DNA from: Rhynchosporium graminicola
Lineage: Eukaryota; Ascomycota; Leotiomycetes; Helotiales; Ploettnerulaceae
Length of the DNA: 64,000 nt
Direction of reading: 5' to 3'
Assembly: GCA_900074885.1 (NCBI GenBank)
Contig: FJUW01000021.1
Coordinates: forward strand, 1 to 64,000
A program made the position numbers and the translations under genes. Each line of letters begins with the position of its first letter. Position 1 is the stretch's first letter. The notes under the pieces are model-generated. The model saw only the letters and a program-made list of their open reading frames with translations. It was not told where the DNA came from and did no database searches. Positions 1 to 11,754 of the stretch are shown piece by piece.

Positions 1-1245
1 GCTATTCGAAGGGCAATTACTTGCTTATAAGCTAGAGAGTAATAGAAAGCCGCAATTAGGTAAGTTATATTACTTGTATTTATTTATATAAAAGCTAATA
101 TATTTAGTAGATCAAGAAACACGCTAGTGTTCTACTTATTATATGCTTAAATACTTCTTGAACCTTTAGGAGCCTATTAAAAACGTTATTAATAGCTCGA
201 AATCTAAGGCTTTTAAGAATATTAAAGTATTTAGTAATAGCGAGATAGAATACTTAAGAAGTATTTATAATCTTCTAAGTATCTTTATTAAAGCTAATAT
301 AAAACTAAAAGCAGAGAAATATCCTACTATATATTATATAGTCCCTGAAGTCTATATTATATATAATAGGTTAGATAAATTTAAAGAAGGATCTAACGTA
401 AGTTTATATTCTTAAATCTATTATATATAGTTACTAAAATTATTAGGATCCATTAATTATACACGCTATTAATAAAGGATTAGCTAAACTCCGAAAATAT
501 TATCCTAAAGAAGGATTTATAGGAGATATTACACGAAATAGAGCCCTATATATAGCTCTAGTCCTTAACCATAGAATTAAAAGAGAAGGATTATCTAATA
601 TCGGACTTTCTTCAGGTCTAGAGTCTAATATATATACGCAATTACGTAAAGAATATAACTAGTAAGTAGATTACGTTATAGAGTATATATATATTATTTA
701 TAATACTAATAATTTAAATAGGCTAAGATCAGATTATCTATCTAGTAATCCTACTATTTTAGATACCTCTAATCTATACGATACGAGTGACGACAACGAG
801 TATAATATATATACTAATACCGAAGAAGAAGAAGGAATAATAGATAAGTTAAATACTTATTTAGAAAAAAAGCGAGCTTCTAGACATATAAGTATAATAT
901 CTTTATATAATAAAGCTTACTAATATCTAAATAGGTAATACCTCTTACTTACTGGAAAGTTAATAAAGAAAGATTTAAGGTTTTATCTTTATTAGCTCGA
1001 AAGTATTTACAAATACCTGCTACTTCAGCTAGTAGTAAAAGGTTCTTTTCATAAGAGGCCCTTATTATAAATAAAAGTCGAAATAGGCTTTCTAAAGAGA
1101 TATTCAATTACCTAATATCTCTAAAGAGTTAGAATATATATATAGATAACGAAGAAACAGAAGAAAGAAAAGATATAATTAAAATATCAACTGAGGAGGA
1201 ATTAGCAGATAACTTATTTCATATAGAAGATAAAGAATAGATAGT
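1..1245 (+). mobile_element. Degraded hAT-family DNA transposon (transposase remnant), cut by the window edge
   Basis: AT-rich sequence that, read on the plus strand through several frames and many stops, still shows hAT transposase landmarks. Around 290-350 there is a KYPT-like segment before a conserved Pro/Tyr stretch. Around 1015-1130 there is the C-terminal dimerisation block, with TSASSKRFFS followed by EALIINKSRNRLS and an LKS-stop. Stops fall where the family usually has Gln (CAA to TAA, after RFFS) or Trp (TGG to TAG, after LKS), which is the pattern expected of RIP. No intact ORF remains, so it cannot encode an active transposase. The 5' part lies outside the window. The family call rests on the dimerisation motif; the internal boundaries are uncertain. 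Confidence 0.8.
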
Positions 1246-1377
1246 TATATTATAGTTATTATTTACTAGTTTAATATAGAGATATCTTCTAAGGTTAATA
1301 TTATATAGCTATTATAGTTATTTATATTCCTTAGCGGATCTAAGTTCTTCCGAAGGTCTTAGTTTTAATCAGAATAT

Positions 1378-1487
1378 TAATCTAATCTAATCAATTAATC
1401 TAGATTAGAGTTGATTAATAGTAAAATTTATTTGATTAGATTAGAATAATAGTTGTTATTCTAATCTAATCTAATCAGTTAACACGC
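1378..1487. repeat. AT-rich inverted repeat / hairpin built from TAATC/GATTA units
   Basis: Tandem copies of TAATC and its complement. The clearest stem pairs 1434-1449 (GATTAGATTAGAATAA) with 1456-1471 across a 6-nt loop; further TCTAATC copies lie at 1380-1400 and 1466-1480. It sits just beyond the hAT remnant, so it may be a subterminal region of that element or a separate palindromic repeat. No target-site duplication could be defined. Confidence 0.6.
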
Positions 1488-1489
1488 TG

Positions 1490-1879
1490 CTTCCATGGCA
1501 AAAGCTTGTTCGGCGGAAGCGAGATGAGGCACAATCGTCTCTGTGAAGCTGGAGCTTGTTCCATGGTTCGATACATTCATTACCTACTCTTAATTGAAAG
1601 TCATCACAACACTCTACTTCAAGAATGATGCAGAACTTCGCAATCACAAACAAACACATCAAAGGTCGTCTACTCAAACGTCACCCAATGCCGCGAGAAA
1701 ATCTACAAAACTTTATATCAAACCAATTGTTTTCTAGGACTGCGAAGCTCAATATGTGGACTGGACTGGACACGAATCTGAGCAGCCTCGTCTCATCAGG
1801 TCATAACTTCGTATACATTATCGCATTACATATTTTCAACCTGAGGAGCCCCATCTATTAATCGTCCCAAAGGACCGAT
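1490..1879. other. Intergenic, 3' flank of the GH3 gene
   Basis: About 390 bases of ordinary base composition between the transposon/hairpin and the GH3 stop codon. Two short overlapping ORFs (1471-1677 minus, 1625-1861 plus) have no recognisable motif. It probably holds the GH3 3' UTR. Confidence 0.5.
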
Positions 1880-4831
1880 CTAGAGGCTAAGTGTCTGATT
1901 AAGCCCCAGAGCTCTGGACGAATTACCCACAAAAACAGTATATTCAGAATCCAAAGTCAATCTCCACTGCTGCGCAGCCACATCCCAAACACTCAAATCT
2001 TTCCTGTTAAGCTCGAAATCAACAGTGCAGCTCTCACCCGGCTGAAGCATGACTTTCTCGAATCCTCTCAATTGCCTAGTCGGCTGTCCTTCAACGGGGA
2101 TATGCAGATACAGCTGAGCGACTTCCTGTCCGGCGACGTCGCCTGTGTTGGCTACTCGGACCGTGGCGGTTGCGACGATGTCCCAGAGATCAGCTTGGCC
2201 TCCAGGAATGACTTCTCCTGAAGGATACTCTGATGGCGAGTTTCCTACAGCCTCCGCGGTAAGTTCTGACATTGAGAAAGTCGTGTATGAAAGTCCGAAT
2301 CCGAATTCATATCTTGGCTCGATGTTGGCGGCGTCGAATGCTCGGTAGTCGATAAAGACACCTTCGTCGAATGTATCTTGAGGGAAGCGGTAGAACTCTC
2401 CGTTGGCGCCAATATCAGCAATAGGGTTGAGAATTCGACCGTAGTCAGTCTCGTTCTTGGCTACGGTATATGGAAGCTTGCCGCTGGGGTTGACGTCTCC
2501 ATAAAGAAGTTGAGTCAGCGCTGTTCCGGAATCTTGACCAGGAAGATGGGCGAAGATGACTGCTGTAACGTTGGGGTTCTCGATCCATTGGTCGACGAGT
2601 CGTATTCCGGCATTGTGGATGACGACAATGGTGTTGTTGTGTTGAGCAGCGATGTTTGTTACTAAGGCATCGGAGAAGTCATCTCGGAGACTTGGGCGAT
2701 CATAACCTTCGCTTGCTACAGCGTTGATGAAGACAACCGCAGCATCACTCTCGGCGTTTACGTACCCGGTTGCATTGACATTATAGAAGTCCCAGTATAA
2801 TGCTGTCTCGTCTTTGGCTGCACGGTCCTGGATAGCGTTGAAGGGTGAGGATATGTAGGGTGGAGTTGAAGCTCCTGATCCACCACCAGTGAACAAGGTG
2901 CCATTTGCAGCGATAGCAGGAGGCGCTGGGCAGTTCTGTGGAATTCTGTTACCAAATCCACAGGTCCAGAAGCGAGAACTGCTGGTTTGCAGACCAAAGG
3001 CATAGTCGCGATTCAAAGGATTAGGCGTTGTAGCGTCAGGGGCCTTCGCATCGTAGCCATAGAGAGAGAGAATCTTTGGGCTCTTGAGTGGAAGAGCATT
3101 ATTGGTGTTCTTCACTAGGACGTGGCCCTCCAAAGCGGATTGAAAGATAACCGGTCGCGCCTGAGGGACTCGTGCGTCTACTAGCTTGTGGGGTACGAGT
3201 AGGTTTCCTGGCATTCCAACTCCAGGAGCTGGATGATCAGCAGCATCTTGGCCAGTTAGATACCAGGCTGACATAATTCGGGTGGCCATGTCGTCAAGTC
3301 TGCTCTCTGGAACCGAGCTGTTGGTGACAGCCAGTGTGAGATTCCCTCCCCACTTCAGATAGTCAGCATGTTAAAGTGTCAATATACCAGTATGGGATCG
3401 GGGTCCCCGAGAGAAATTTGATACCGATCCGAGATCACTGAGACTTTTAGGGTGGAAATTTTACATACAAAAGCGAAGGCACTTGGCATGACCCTGGTAT
3501 AAAGTTAGTGAAAAAAACTCCAAATCACACGACGTACCTTGGCGTAGAACGTACATATCCATTCCAGACAGTGCCGATGCGACTCCCGAATGTTGTGCAC
3601 CCCAATCACTGGAAAACGTTTAGCATTGATCAAAGACGTGTCGAATCCCCAGATAAATGACGAACGAGTATGGGGAAATGTTAAGGATACTTACGACACG
3701 ACCAAGCCAGGGAAGCCAAGCTCCGTCTTGAGGATCCCATTAAGCGCTTTGCTATTCTCGCAAGCGTAGCTGTTGTTGAGGCGGTTGTAAGAGCACATTA
3801 CTGCTGCTGAGCCAGCATATATCGCATCATAGAACGGCCATAGGTAGGACTCGTGAAGAGTGGCATCATCGATGTTAGATGACGAAGACAGAATCGTAAC
3901 GTTGTTTTTGTCAACAATGATACTGCGTGCGGTTTCTTGCTCGTTGGCTATGAAGTGCTTGGTGCATGAGATCACACCTTGATCTTGAATGCCGCGAACA
4001 GCAATTCCAGCTAGGATTCCTGAGTGGTAAGGATCGATACCGAATCCTTCCCAGTTTCTGCCGCCAAGTGCGATTCTACCAAGTGGTCCGATCACTGGCA
4101 TAGATTTAGTGATAAGAAAGTGAATTCACAATCAACCAGTGCCAATCGCCAGTAGATCAACTTTACGAATCATCAGATATTGAGAGTTGCACTTACTGGG
4201 AGGGCCAAGAGCAATATTGACACCTTTCCGACGAAACTCTCCACCCATATGGTACGCTCTTTGATATGTCAGGTTCTTGTTCCAGCTATAACAAAATCAG
4301 CTTTATTCGCAACATCGAACAAGCCTTTCTTACCTTGCACCATCACTTATGCCAGATGTATAAGCATTGACGAGATCAGTACCTCTCACACCCGCACCAG
4401 CATCCGAAAGACAGAGACCAGGGAAGCCTAAGCGTTCGATAGCTGGAATATTACCTACGCAATAGGGGCTCGTTAGTAGTTGGTCACTCGTATGTCTTAG
4501 GAACAGGGTAATATACGTGTCTCAAGAAAAGCTTTGGAACAGTGGAAGAGGAGTAAATGAGTCTCTTAAATGGGTACTCACCACCGCAGCCATTGGATGG
4601 ATTTCGAACTCCACCAGTGATACTAGTCTTCTCCTCAAGGGAGAGCTGAGCAACGAAAGCTTGAGCTTTAGAGATCGCTTCGCCCCAAGCTCCCGTACCA
4701 GAAGTCTCGGGTGTTGGATAGACAGGTTCGCTTTGACCATAGAAGTATGAGTCCTCGGTGATGAGTTGCTGAGCAAGAGTTGCTGGTAAAAGCAATGAGG
4801 CCGTCACGACAAGCAAAGACAGCACGTACAT
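1880..4831 (-). CDS. Secreted GH3 beta-glucosidase, 7 exons, about 803 aa
   Basis: Exons 4831-4582, 4454-4334, 4285-4197, 4094-3695, 3608-3555, 3493-3469 and 3352-1880. The first exon starts with a clear signal peptide (about residues 1-20, ending ATLA). The GH3 N-terminal barrel shows [17 protein letters not shown], the SYNRLN region and the nucleophile motif SDWGAQHSG (Asp about 288). The C-terminal half carries the second GH3 domain and a fibronectin-III-like end ([19 protein letters not shown]). It should release glucose from the non-reducing ends of beta-glucosides outside the cell. Exon 6 is only 25 nt and encodes MPSAFAF where the family normally has MPGD; the competing donor at 3537 puts this exon in another frame. 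The acceptor of exon 7 (CTGAAG) is the least certain junction. Several N-glycosylation sequons are visible. Confidence 0.9.
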
Positions 4832-6495
4832 TTTGGAAAGCTGGGTCTACTCTGGCGGAATGCCCTGGTCAAAATTAGGACAGTGTCCAGCTTATATATT
4901 CTGTTGACATAGTGTCTTGGCCTTCCAAGTTGCAAAAGAACCTCGATTTCATATGCACCTCTTTTGACCTGCGAATCCACTAAGAGATTTTCTCTCCATC
5001 CAATCTCATGATAGGATCCTTCCCGAAGAAGCAAAAGGCCCTCCTCTTACACAAGATCGCGACTACATCTCGCCAAGTGTGGATTCGTCGCGTTTTGGTA
5101 GCAGCGGGGTACGGTAGAATATCGGATTACATCTCCATCTATTGCCCGCATAGTCGAGACCGTAAGAGATCTTCCCCCACCTTCCAGCTGTTTGGTAATG
5201 ACCGACATTGAACGTCTCTGTTTCCTCAGGCCGGAGCCAAGCCATGGCGTACTACTTGAGCGGATCATGATTTTGACGGCTTGGAAGCGAGTCTAGTCAT
5301 TGTGCCTTCTCAGGTGATATTCAGGTTTTTGAGTACTGTCGTGCTCAAGTGGCGAACGTCATTGCATGCATGACTTTTAGAAACTCTGTAACTGCAGTAG
5401 ATTCATGTATACGTTTGAGAACGCATGGCAAGTATGTGAGTACTAAATAGCTCAATGAACCAGGATACCAGCGAGAGTACTGAACTCTGAGTAGATTATT
5501 CAAGGGGCATATCCGGATCTATGTGACTCGCAAGCGACATATACTGTCATAACATCATGAGCCGCGACCATCATGCGAAAGTCAGCACGTCAGTGGCACA
5601 CTTGTATATTCATCGACATATGCTTTTCGGCCCGAGATTAAGAATTCCCAAGCAATGGAGTGCGGAGATGTGGGGTGTTCCGAAGCGGGGTGCTTGGAAC
5701 AAATTTACCCCAAGGAGTGCCAAGCCCGCTAAAGCGCTGATGCCAGAAGGGGATTTCCTGCAATCCAGTATTCCCCGAAGGATGGATATTTTGACGTTTT
5801 ATTAAGAAGTGTTTTCATGAGCTAGATTACCTTTCGAGAAGTTTGGGAATGTAATCTAGCATCCTTGACTTGCATGCCAAATTGTTTCTATAAGTGTAGC
5901 TGTCAGCAGACTTTACATGGCCTTCATAAAACATTTCTTTATCTGGCTCATTCTCGGTACGTACTAAGTTATCGATCCACAATGTAAACATTGGCGATAT
6001 AGCTCGCACTGTTTAAATGTTGGCCCGGTATTCATCCTGCCGATACCCGGGAGCATTGGACTTCATTATTTGGGCAAACGAGGCACTAAGCATGCCCCAG
6101 ATTCCAGTCGGGCTTTCTTCGGTAGCTTGTCTTGATTGATCTTGGCATATCCGAGGAGAATGACTACTTTGCTGTGATGTCGCATTGCGAGAAGTCGATG
6201 AATGGAAGGAAGGCATGCCTTTGTGTAAGGATGCGCTGAATATGTGTTGGCCGTGCTGACTAAGTTCGAAGAGCTCGCTTGCGTGTAAACAATCCTAATC
6301 GAGCGGATGATAGAGCATGAGAGGGTCGGTAAGCCGAGAACTTTATTGAGCATGAACTGTATTGTGCTTGATCTAACAACTCGGGTCAGAATGTAGAAAG
6401 TTTACGGCATGAATAAAAGAACACCATCCATCAGTTCTCCTCGTAAGCTATGATCTTTACCGAGTTGTCCCTGATCTTTCTACCAAAGTAGTCGT
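4832..6495. other. Intergenic between GH3 and GNAT genes; weak coding-like traces
   Basis: This holds the upstream region of the GH3 gene and the 3' side of the GNAT gene. A minus-strand ATG ORF (6013-6216, 67 aa) is followed in the same frame, after one stop codon, by another 60 open codons (5827-6009) with a protein-like composition. I recognise neither; together they may be a decayed exon or chance. Nothing else stands out. Confidence 0.4.
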
Positions 6496-7302
6496 CTAAT
6501 TCTTGGATAATATACCAGTCCGCATAAAGACATTAGAAGGCATCGACCTCTCCTTGAACTCATCATCAAGAAGATACTCAATCTCCTCTCCCTCCTGCCT
6601 GAACCCGAGCTTAGCATAAACCCCCCTTCCTTTCTTCGACGCCTCCAAAACAGCCTCCAACCCTCCCCCATTCCTCGCCTCCTCCAACCCCCACTTCACT
6701 AACTCAGCAGCAATTCCCCTCCTTTGATAAGCCGGATCAACACCACAAAGATCCAATCCTAATACCGAAGGCGGATCACGCGTCGCCGCTTGCTTAATAG
6801 CCTCAAGCCGTTGCTTTGTGAGCGATGCGAAAACCTGACACAAGAACCTCTGCGATGGTTCATCATCAGGATACAGCTCTTCCACATGCAAAGCTTTAGC
6901 CCAATCCGGGTTCGGCACATCGCCATATGCTTTATCCATTGACACTTGCACCCAAATAGCCATTCCTGCAATGACTTCTTTCCCGTCACCTGATGAAGAA
7001 TCTGGAATCGTGGCTTTCAAGAAGACGCAATTCGGGTTCCCAGCAGCGTCAAAAGTCCGAGTTTCCCAACGCTTTCGCATGCGTTCTGCACCTAAGATGG
7101 CACCTTCTGGGGTATTCCAGTTGGGACAAACAGCCGTCCAGATACCATCTGCAGATTGTGTTCCGAATGCCGAAGCAGCGACCGCGAAACAGCGTGTGAA
7201 GTCGTCGGGATTTGTGATTGGCTCGACACGGATGGTGGAGGAGGACTTGGGAGTGGCAGCCATTGCAGAATTTTGCAGGTGTCCTTTGGACAGTAGACTC
7301 AT
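6496..7302 (-). CDS. GNAT-family N-acetyltransferase, 268 aa
   Basis: Single exon. The acetyl-CoA binding motif A appears near residues 187-203 as GVDPAYQRRGIAAELV, fitting the Q/R-x-x-G-x-G/A pyrophosphate loop, followed by the usual helix and a C-terminal VYAKLGFRQEGEE strand-helix that marks GNAT motif B. It would transfer an acetyl group from acetyl-CoA to a small molecule or protein amine in the cytosol; the substrate cannot be told. The frame is open upstream to 7476, but the extra residues look unlike this family; ATGs at 7302 and 7263 (255 aa) are both reasonable starts. No partner gene is adjacent, and it is transcribed in the same direction as the GH3 gene. Confidence 0.8.
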   Translation of the reverse strand: MSLLSKGHLQNSAMAATPKSSSTIRVEPITNPDDFTRCFAVAASAFGTQSADGIWTAVCPNWNTPEGAILGAERMRKRWETRTFDAAGNPNCVFLKATIPDSSSGDGKEVIAGMAIWVQVSMDKAYGDVPNPDWAKALHVEELYPDDEPSQRFLCQVFASLTKQRLEAIKQAATRDPPSVLGLDLCGVDPAYQRRGIAAELVKWGLEEARNGGGLEAVLEASKKGRGVYAKLGFRQEGEEIEYLLDDEFKERSMPSNVFMRTGILSKN

Positions 7303-9157
7303 AGTTTTATGATATAGGTCTTGAAAATCGGGGTGTAGGGAAAGACATTTGTACATAAATGGGGTAGGAGGCGTATTATGTAAGGTATCCGCAGATTTAG
7401 TGGAGCGTAAGGTGACGAAGCCGGGTCGGCTATGCAGCTGATAAGCGAACCTTCTATTTACACTGCTACTGTACAAGTAGTTAGAAAGAGGAGAGTACTG
7501 TCACCTGGTTGATCTAGAATTCCGAACTTATCCACTGTGATTTTAAATGGGTGATACGGAGTACACCATTACTGCTCCATACCGCAGACTCGTACACCAG
7601 CTCTGAATGTCTCGCATGCCAATATTGAGCTAGATGAATAGACGTGGTTAGACACCAACGTAAGGTACGACATATCCTTCTAAATACCAACATCTATGGA
7701 CTTTGGAGCATACAGGTGACGTCGGAGGACGCGGAATCATCTTCCAATGCCACAATAGCACTGTCTATAGGAATATTAGATACATTCGGTGAAATAAGTA
7801 ATCTTTTCAACTTACCCGTCTTTACGACTGCATTTTCGTGTCAGTTGTTACGGTAGTAAAATTCGTCGTGATTGAGCTTCCAGTGACTTGCCATATGTCT
7901 GCACGGCCATTTCCTACAAGTTCGGAGGATCAATTATCCTTTTTCTTCTGGCACTTCGGCCGCAGCAGCCCCGACTACCACGAAAACCATTCAGAGGTCC
8001 AAAGGAGAATCATGACCTGCATCTTGACTTGGTGATCGGCTGCTTGGTCTGGGTAGAGTGGTACACAAAGCGGAGGTAGGAGTACGATTAGTTCAATCGA
8101 GGGCCGTTTGAGGTTTAGTGCCGAATTGGTGCGTTCAAGGACGTCGGATGATTTGGTTCACCGATAGGCAGTGGGGGCGATAATACTTATTTATATAGTT
8201 CTTGGATGAGAAGTTTTCGCCACCTGAAAGGTGATTAAATCTATCGGCATGTCTTCTCGTTGAAAAGGTATTCTAATTGCTATGCTACGTTGAGCTTTAG
8301 AACAGCCAGAGTAGCATTGTACGAAGTACGTACTTAGTTTCTCTGTACCCAGGATATCTATCCCTGTTATCTATGATAGAGTACGTGGGCATGTAAAACC
8401 GAGCCCTGATGTAGTATAAACCTACGAATTTCTAGTTCAGTAATTGGCTATCCATTAATTATGTGGCTTATCAAGCCTGGTCTTGACTTGAACTATAGCA
8501 GTATCGCAGGAAACAGCCAATAGAATACGGTAGATTCGAAAACCGAAATAAATTAATATATCGAGTCCTATATAAGCAACTCAAAAGTAGCGACAGACCA
8601 GGCTTCGGTTTTAGGTGTCTAAACTTATCACTCTTCCCCCTCGGTTTACAAGCAAACCTTTCAAGCTGGTCGATCTCATTTGATGATTTATACTCCGTAT
8701 TTGATCCGGATTTAGTTCATACATACTGCCTCGAAAACCCAGTCACGTAAGTACGATTAAATACACATTTTGGAGCTAACGGAGAAAGCCTTAATTTACT
8801 TAGATGGCAAAAGGGATTCATATACAAAGCATGGCACGAATCTATCAAGTATACATTACATGGATGTGGACGAGAACACTCTGACTAATTTGGTAGCTAT
8901 CTGCGATATCACGGCTGACTTTTTGCAAGAACATCGGCATATCATCAAGCATTTATTGGAAAGGGTCATGCTACTACTGAAGTATTTCTAAATTTTGAGA
9001 AATCGGTGAGTCAAGGAGTCAAGGAGGGGAACAAAAGGAATTTTTGAGTCAGCTTCGTTTACGTTCCTTGGAAATGAAATGTGAAGTGGATATCATTGAA
9101 ATCAGATTAGACGCCCGCTCATATGAAATCCTTGAGGGCTCAATTCCAAGCCTACAC
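7303..9157. other. Intergenic, about 1.85 kb, with one intron-like fragment
   Basis: Mostly AT-leaning sequence without a recognisable gene. At 8749-8805 a GTAAGT...CTAAC...TTACTTAG string resembles a fungal intron, and it is followed by an open, protein-like stretch ending with a stop at 8991. Upstream of the donor a different frame is open, so the pieces do not join into a clean ORF. This may be a gene fossil. The 8150-8760 part shows nothing else. Confidence 0.35.
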
Positions 9158-10313
9158 TCAAGAAGCAGTTTTCCTTCTATCCTCATTGATCTTCTCAACG
9201 TTTCTGAACATCTCTGCGGTCTTCTCCCAAATAGTCTTCGAAACCTCTTCTTGGTCCATACCCGATAGTCTTGCCTTCTTCGCCCTCTCACCCTTCCAAC
9301 TCACAAGATACCCACCACTTCCAACCTGGCCATTAGCTCCAGCCAAGACAGACAATCCGTTGGGGACTGGAACCCCGCTAGCAAAAGGAGCACTAAAGGC
9401 TGGTTTCGCAGGTGGATACATGCCACTTGTGGCGTGGAACAGCTGTCGTTCACCAGTCTCATCTGCACCCACAAAGAATGGGTATAGCAAAGGTGTCAGA
9501 ACTTTCGAACCTACACGCGCCCAGAGAGGAAGCTCGCGTGCGAATCCTGTATCAACGATCGACGGCTCTGTATGGATGAAAGTGATCCCCGGTTCTCGAG
9601 CACCATATTGTTCCGCCATGAAGTCGTTCATGATGATAGTGTGTGCAGCATTTTTATATGCAGAGAAAGAATTCTTGAGCTCAATATCCCTCAAATCAAT
9701 CGTCCCGTACGAGTTTCCTGCTCCAAGGAGACTGACTGAGCGGGCGAAATTGGGGGAATCATTACTGGCGGATCGAAGTTGTGGGAGGAGATTCGAGATA
9801 AATCGCATGCGAGCCCAGAAGCTGAGGGACTGTTTGCGATCGAGACCTTCAGGACTCTCTGTTCGTGTATTCAGCAAAGATCAAGTCTGGAAAGCCTGCA
9901 TGACTCACCATCGCGACCTCGCATATTTGAATTGCCGGGTGTTTGGAAGAGCAAGTTGATGGTCTTCTCCTTCTGCTGTATGACCTTACAAGCTCTATCC
10001 ACCTCTGCCAGTTCTGAGACATCTGCCTTGATGAATTCGACTTTGCCATCTCTATTCAATCCCTCGCACTCCTTGATGATTCGTCCTGCGGCGGTCTCGC
10101 TGCGGCCGACCAAGTACACTCGAGGGGAATCTGAATGTTTGACGAATGCTTTCAGAGTGAACTCTCCCACTCCACTTGTACCACCAACTACAGCTATTCA
10201 GCGACTGCCCAGTAAAGAGATAATGTGATAGTAATACCGAAAAGGGCTACAAGCCCAGGACCTAGCTCGCGAAGTCGCGCATTCGATGCATGTACAATAT
10301 CGAGAGCAACCAT
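9158..10313 (-). CDS. Short-chain dehydrogenase/reductase, Bli-4-like, 3 exons, 353 aa
   Basis: Exons 10313-10238, 10193-9909 and 9858-9158; introns of 44 and 50 nt. The N-terminus (MVALDIVHASNARLRELGPG) and the nucleotide-binding loop GGTSGVG (residues 29-35, completed by splicing exon 1 to exon 2) match fungal SDRs related to the light-induced Neurospora bli-4 product. A YLVGRS strand and a KADVS acidic residue follow, as expected for NAD(P) binding. The canonical YxxxK is not clear: the candidate is SAYKNAAH, without Lys at +4, so catalysis may differ. It is likely an intracellular oxidoreductase with an unknown substrate. It is divergent from the PL4 lyase across 1.4 kb, so co-regulation is possible but unproven. 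Confidence 0.8.
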
Positions 10314-11754
10314 GATGATGGATACTTGAGCGAAGAGATGCAGAGAATTGTATTTGCTAATGTCAATTGGCGAGAGTATGGAGCAAGATATGTGTGTTTT
10401 GGAATGGACCTCTCATGCTTTTCCAAAGTGACTTTATAGCTTTATAAGAGGAATCTTTTGGTGCAGAGACCATTGCGGACATTTTCGGCCGAACCACAAG
10501 GCTGTAGCTCTGACGCAGCGCAGCGCCTCCAAACATCTCGATGAAGCCATACTTCATACAAGCCTGTCAGCACGTCGGAGCATGACCAAGAGCTGTCAGC
10601 ACGCTGCAGCTGTAGCATGAGTATGAGCACGGGCATGTGCATGCATAGATCCCGTCGCATTTCATGTTGTTTTACCACGAATCCTACGATTCAGAGATCT
10701 CGAAAGAGAGATACGTCAAGGCATCATGATGGTAGGCACCTACGTGTAGTTTTTGGGGAACATGTTGCAGCTGCCTCCTTTGGACCTTTGGAACCGGGGG
10801 GAATGGTATATTTGTAAATAATTCGAGCTTCTAGCGTCTGTGGAGGCTGTCGCATGTCTGGTATATTCGAAACTCCGTGGACCCACCATCCGTTGCTTAG
10901 TCAGAATAATAATTTATGATATCCAGGTGCATTGACCAGGAACCCTAGGAAAGCAAGTGGAAAGGCCACTTCATTTCATTTGATTCCATTTTATCTGCTT
11001 CATCTTTGATTGTATTGATCTTCCTTCGTACTAATGGGAAGGTCGTCCGTCTATCGGAAGCGAGCCGACTTCATTTACTACACTTTGATCTGTGATTCAC
11101 GTTTGACGGCCCGCAGCGCAGTGAACAATGCTTTGCTTCGAGTTCGATGATCGATGGCTTTCCTGCATCTTACACGATACATATGAAGAGCAAGCTTGAT
11201 CACCAGTACGCTCGCTTTGTTGTTGCCTTGCTCGTTAATACATCATTCACACAACAAGAGCTGCGAACACAGAGGATACTCCATATTCTGACTTCATTTA
11301 CTGTTACTTTGGCATGTGGCGAAATACAACAAGCTTTCATCCATCGTTGGAAGACAAATTTCTTAAGTGTATTTCGTATCCACTATCCAGGATGTATGAG
11401 CGCAATGTCATGAGGATCCCCTTGTTAGCATTGGTCTAAACGGAACACCCAGACAATGCCTGGTAATAACAATATATCCGCAACCACTAAGCCCATGTCA
11501 ACAAACCTTAGGAGCCTGCCTGCGGAGTATATCAGATGAAAGGTACAACTCTCGGCAAAAGTCCTGGCGGGGCTTTTCTCGATGCTTATTGCAGTCATGA
11601 TCATTCCGATGTAATCAGGTCGTACATTTGAGTATAGAGTTTAGGCACCTAATGCCACTCACTACACCGCCTCTACATCGAACACAACATCGTGACCATA
11701 TGTCCTTCTGTCCTATATCGTCGTTCAACGTTTGGTCCGTACATTTTGACTAGA
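10314..11754. promoter_or_regulatory. Divergent spacer between SDR and PL4 lyase genes
   Basis: About 1.44 kb that must hold the promoters of two divergently transcribed genes. It contains a 64-codon minus ORF (10363-10557) in the SDR leader and an 88-codon ATG ORF on the plus strand (11147-11413). Both lack recognisable motifs and could be uORFs or chance. No specific operator could be identified by eye. Confidence 0.4.

Noticed and set aside
11147..11413. 88-codon ATG ORF before the PL4 gene
   Set aside because: Complete, but with no motif, and lying in a promoter region; kept only as a note in the spacer entry.
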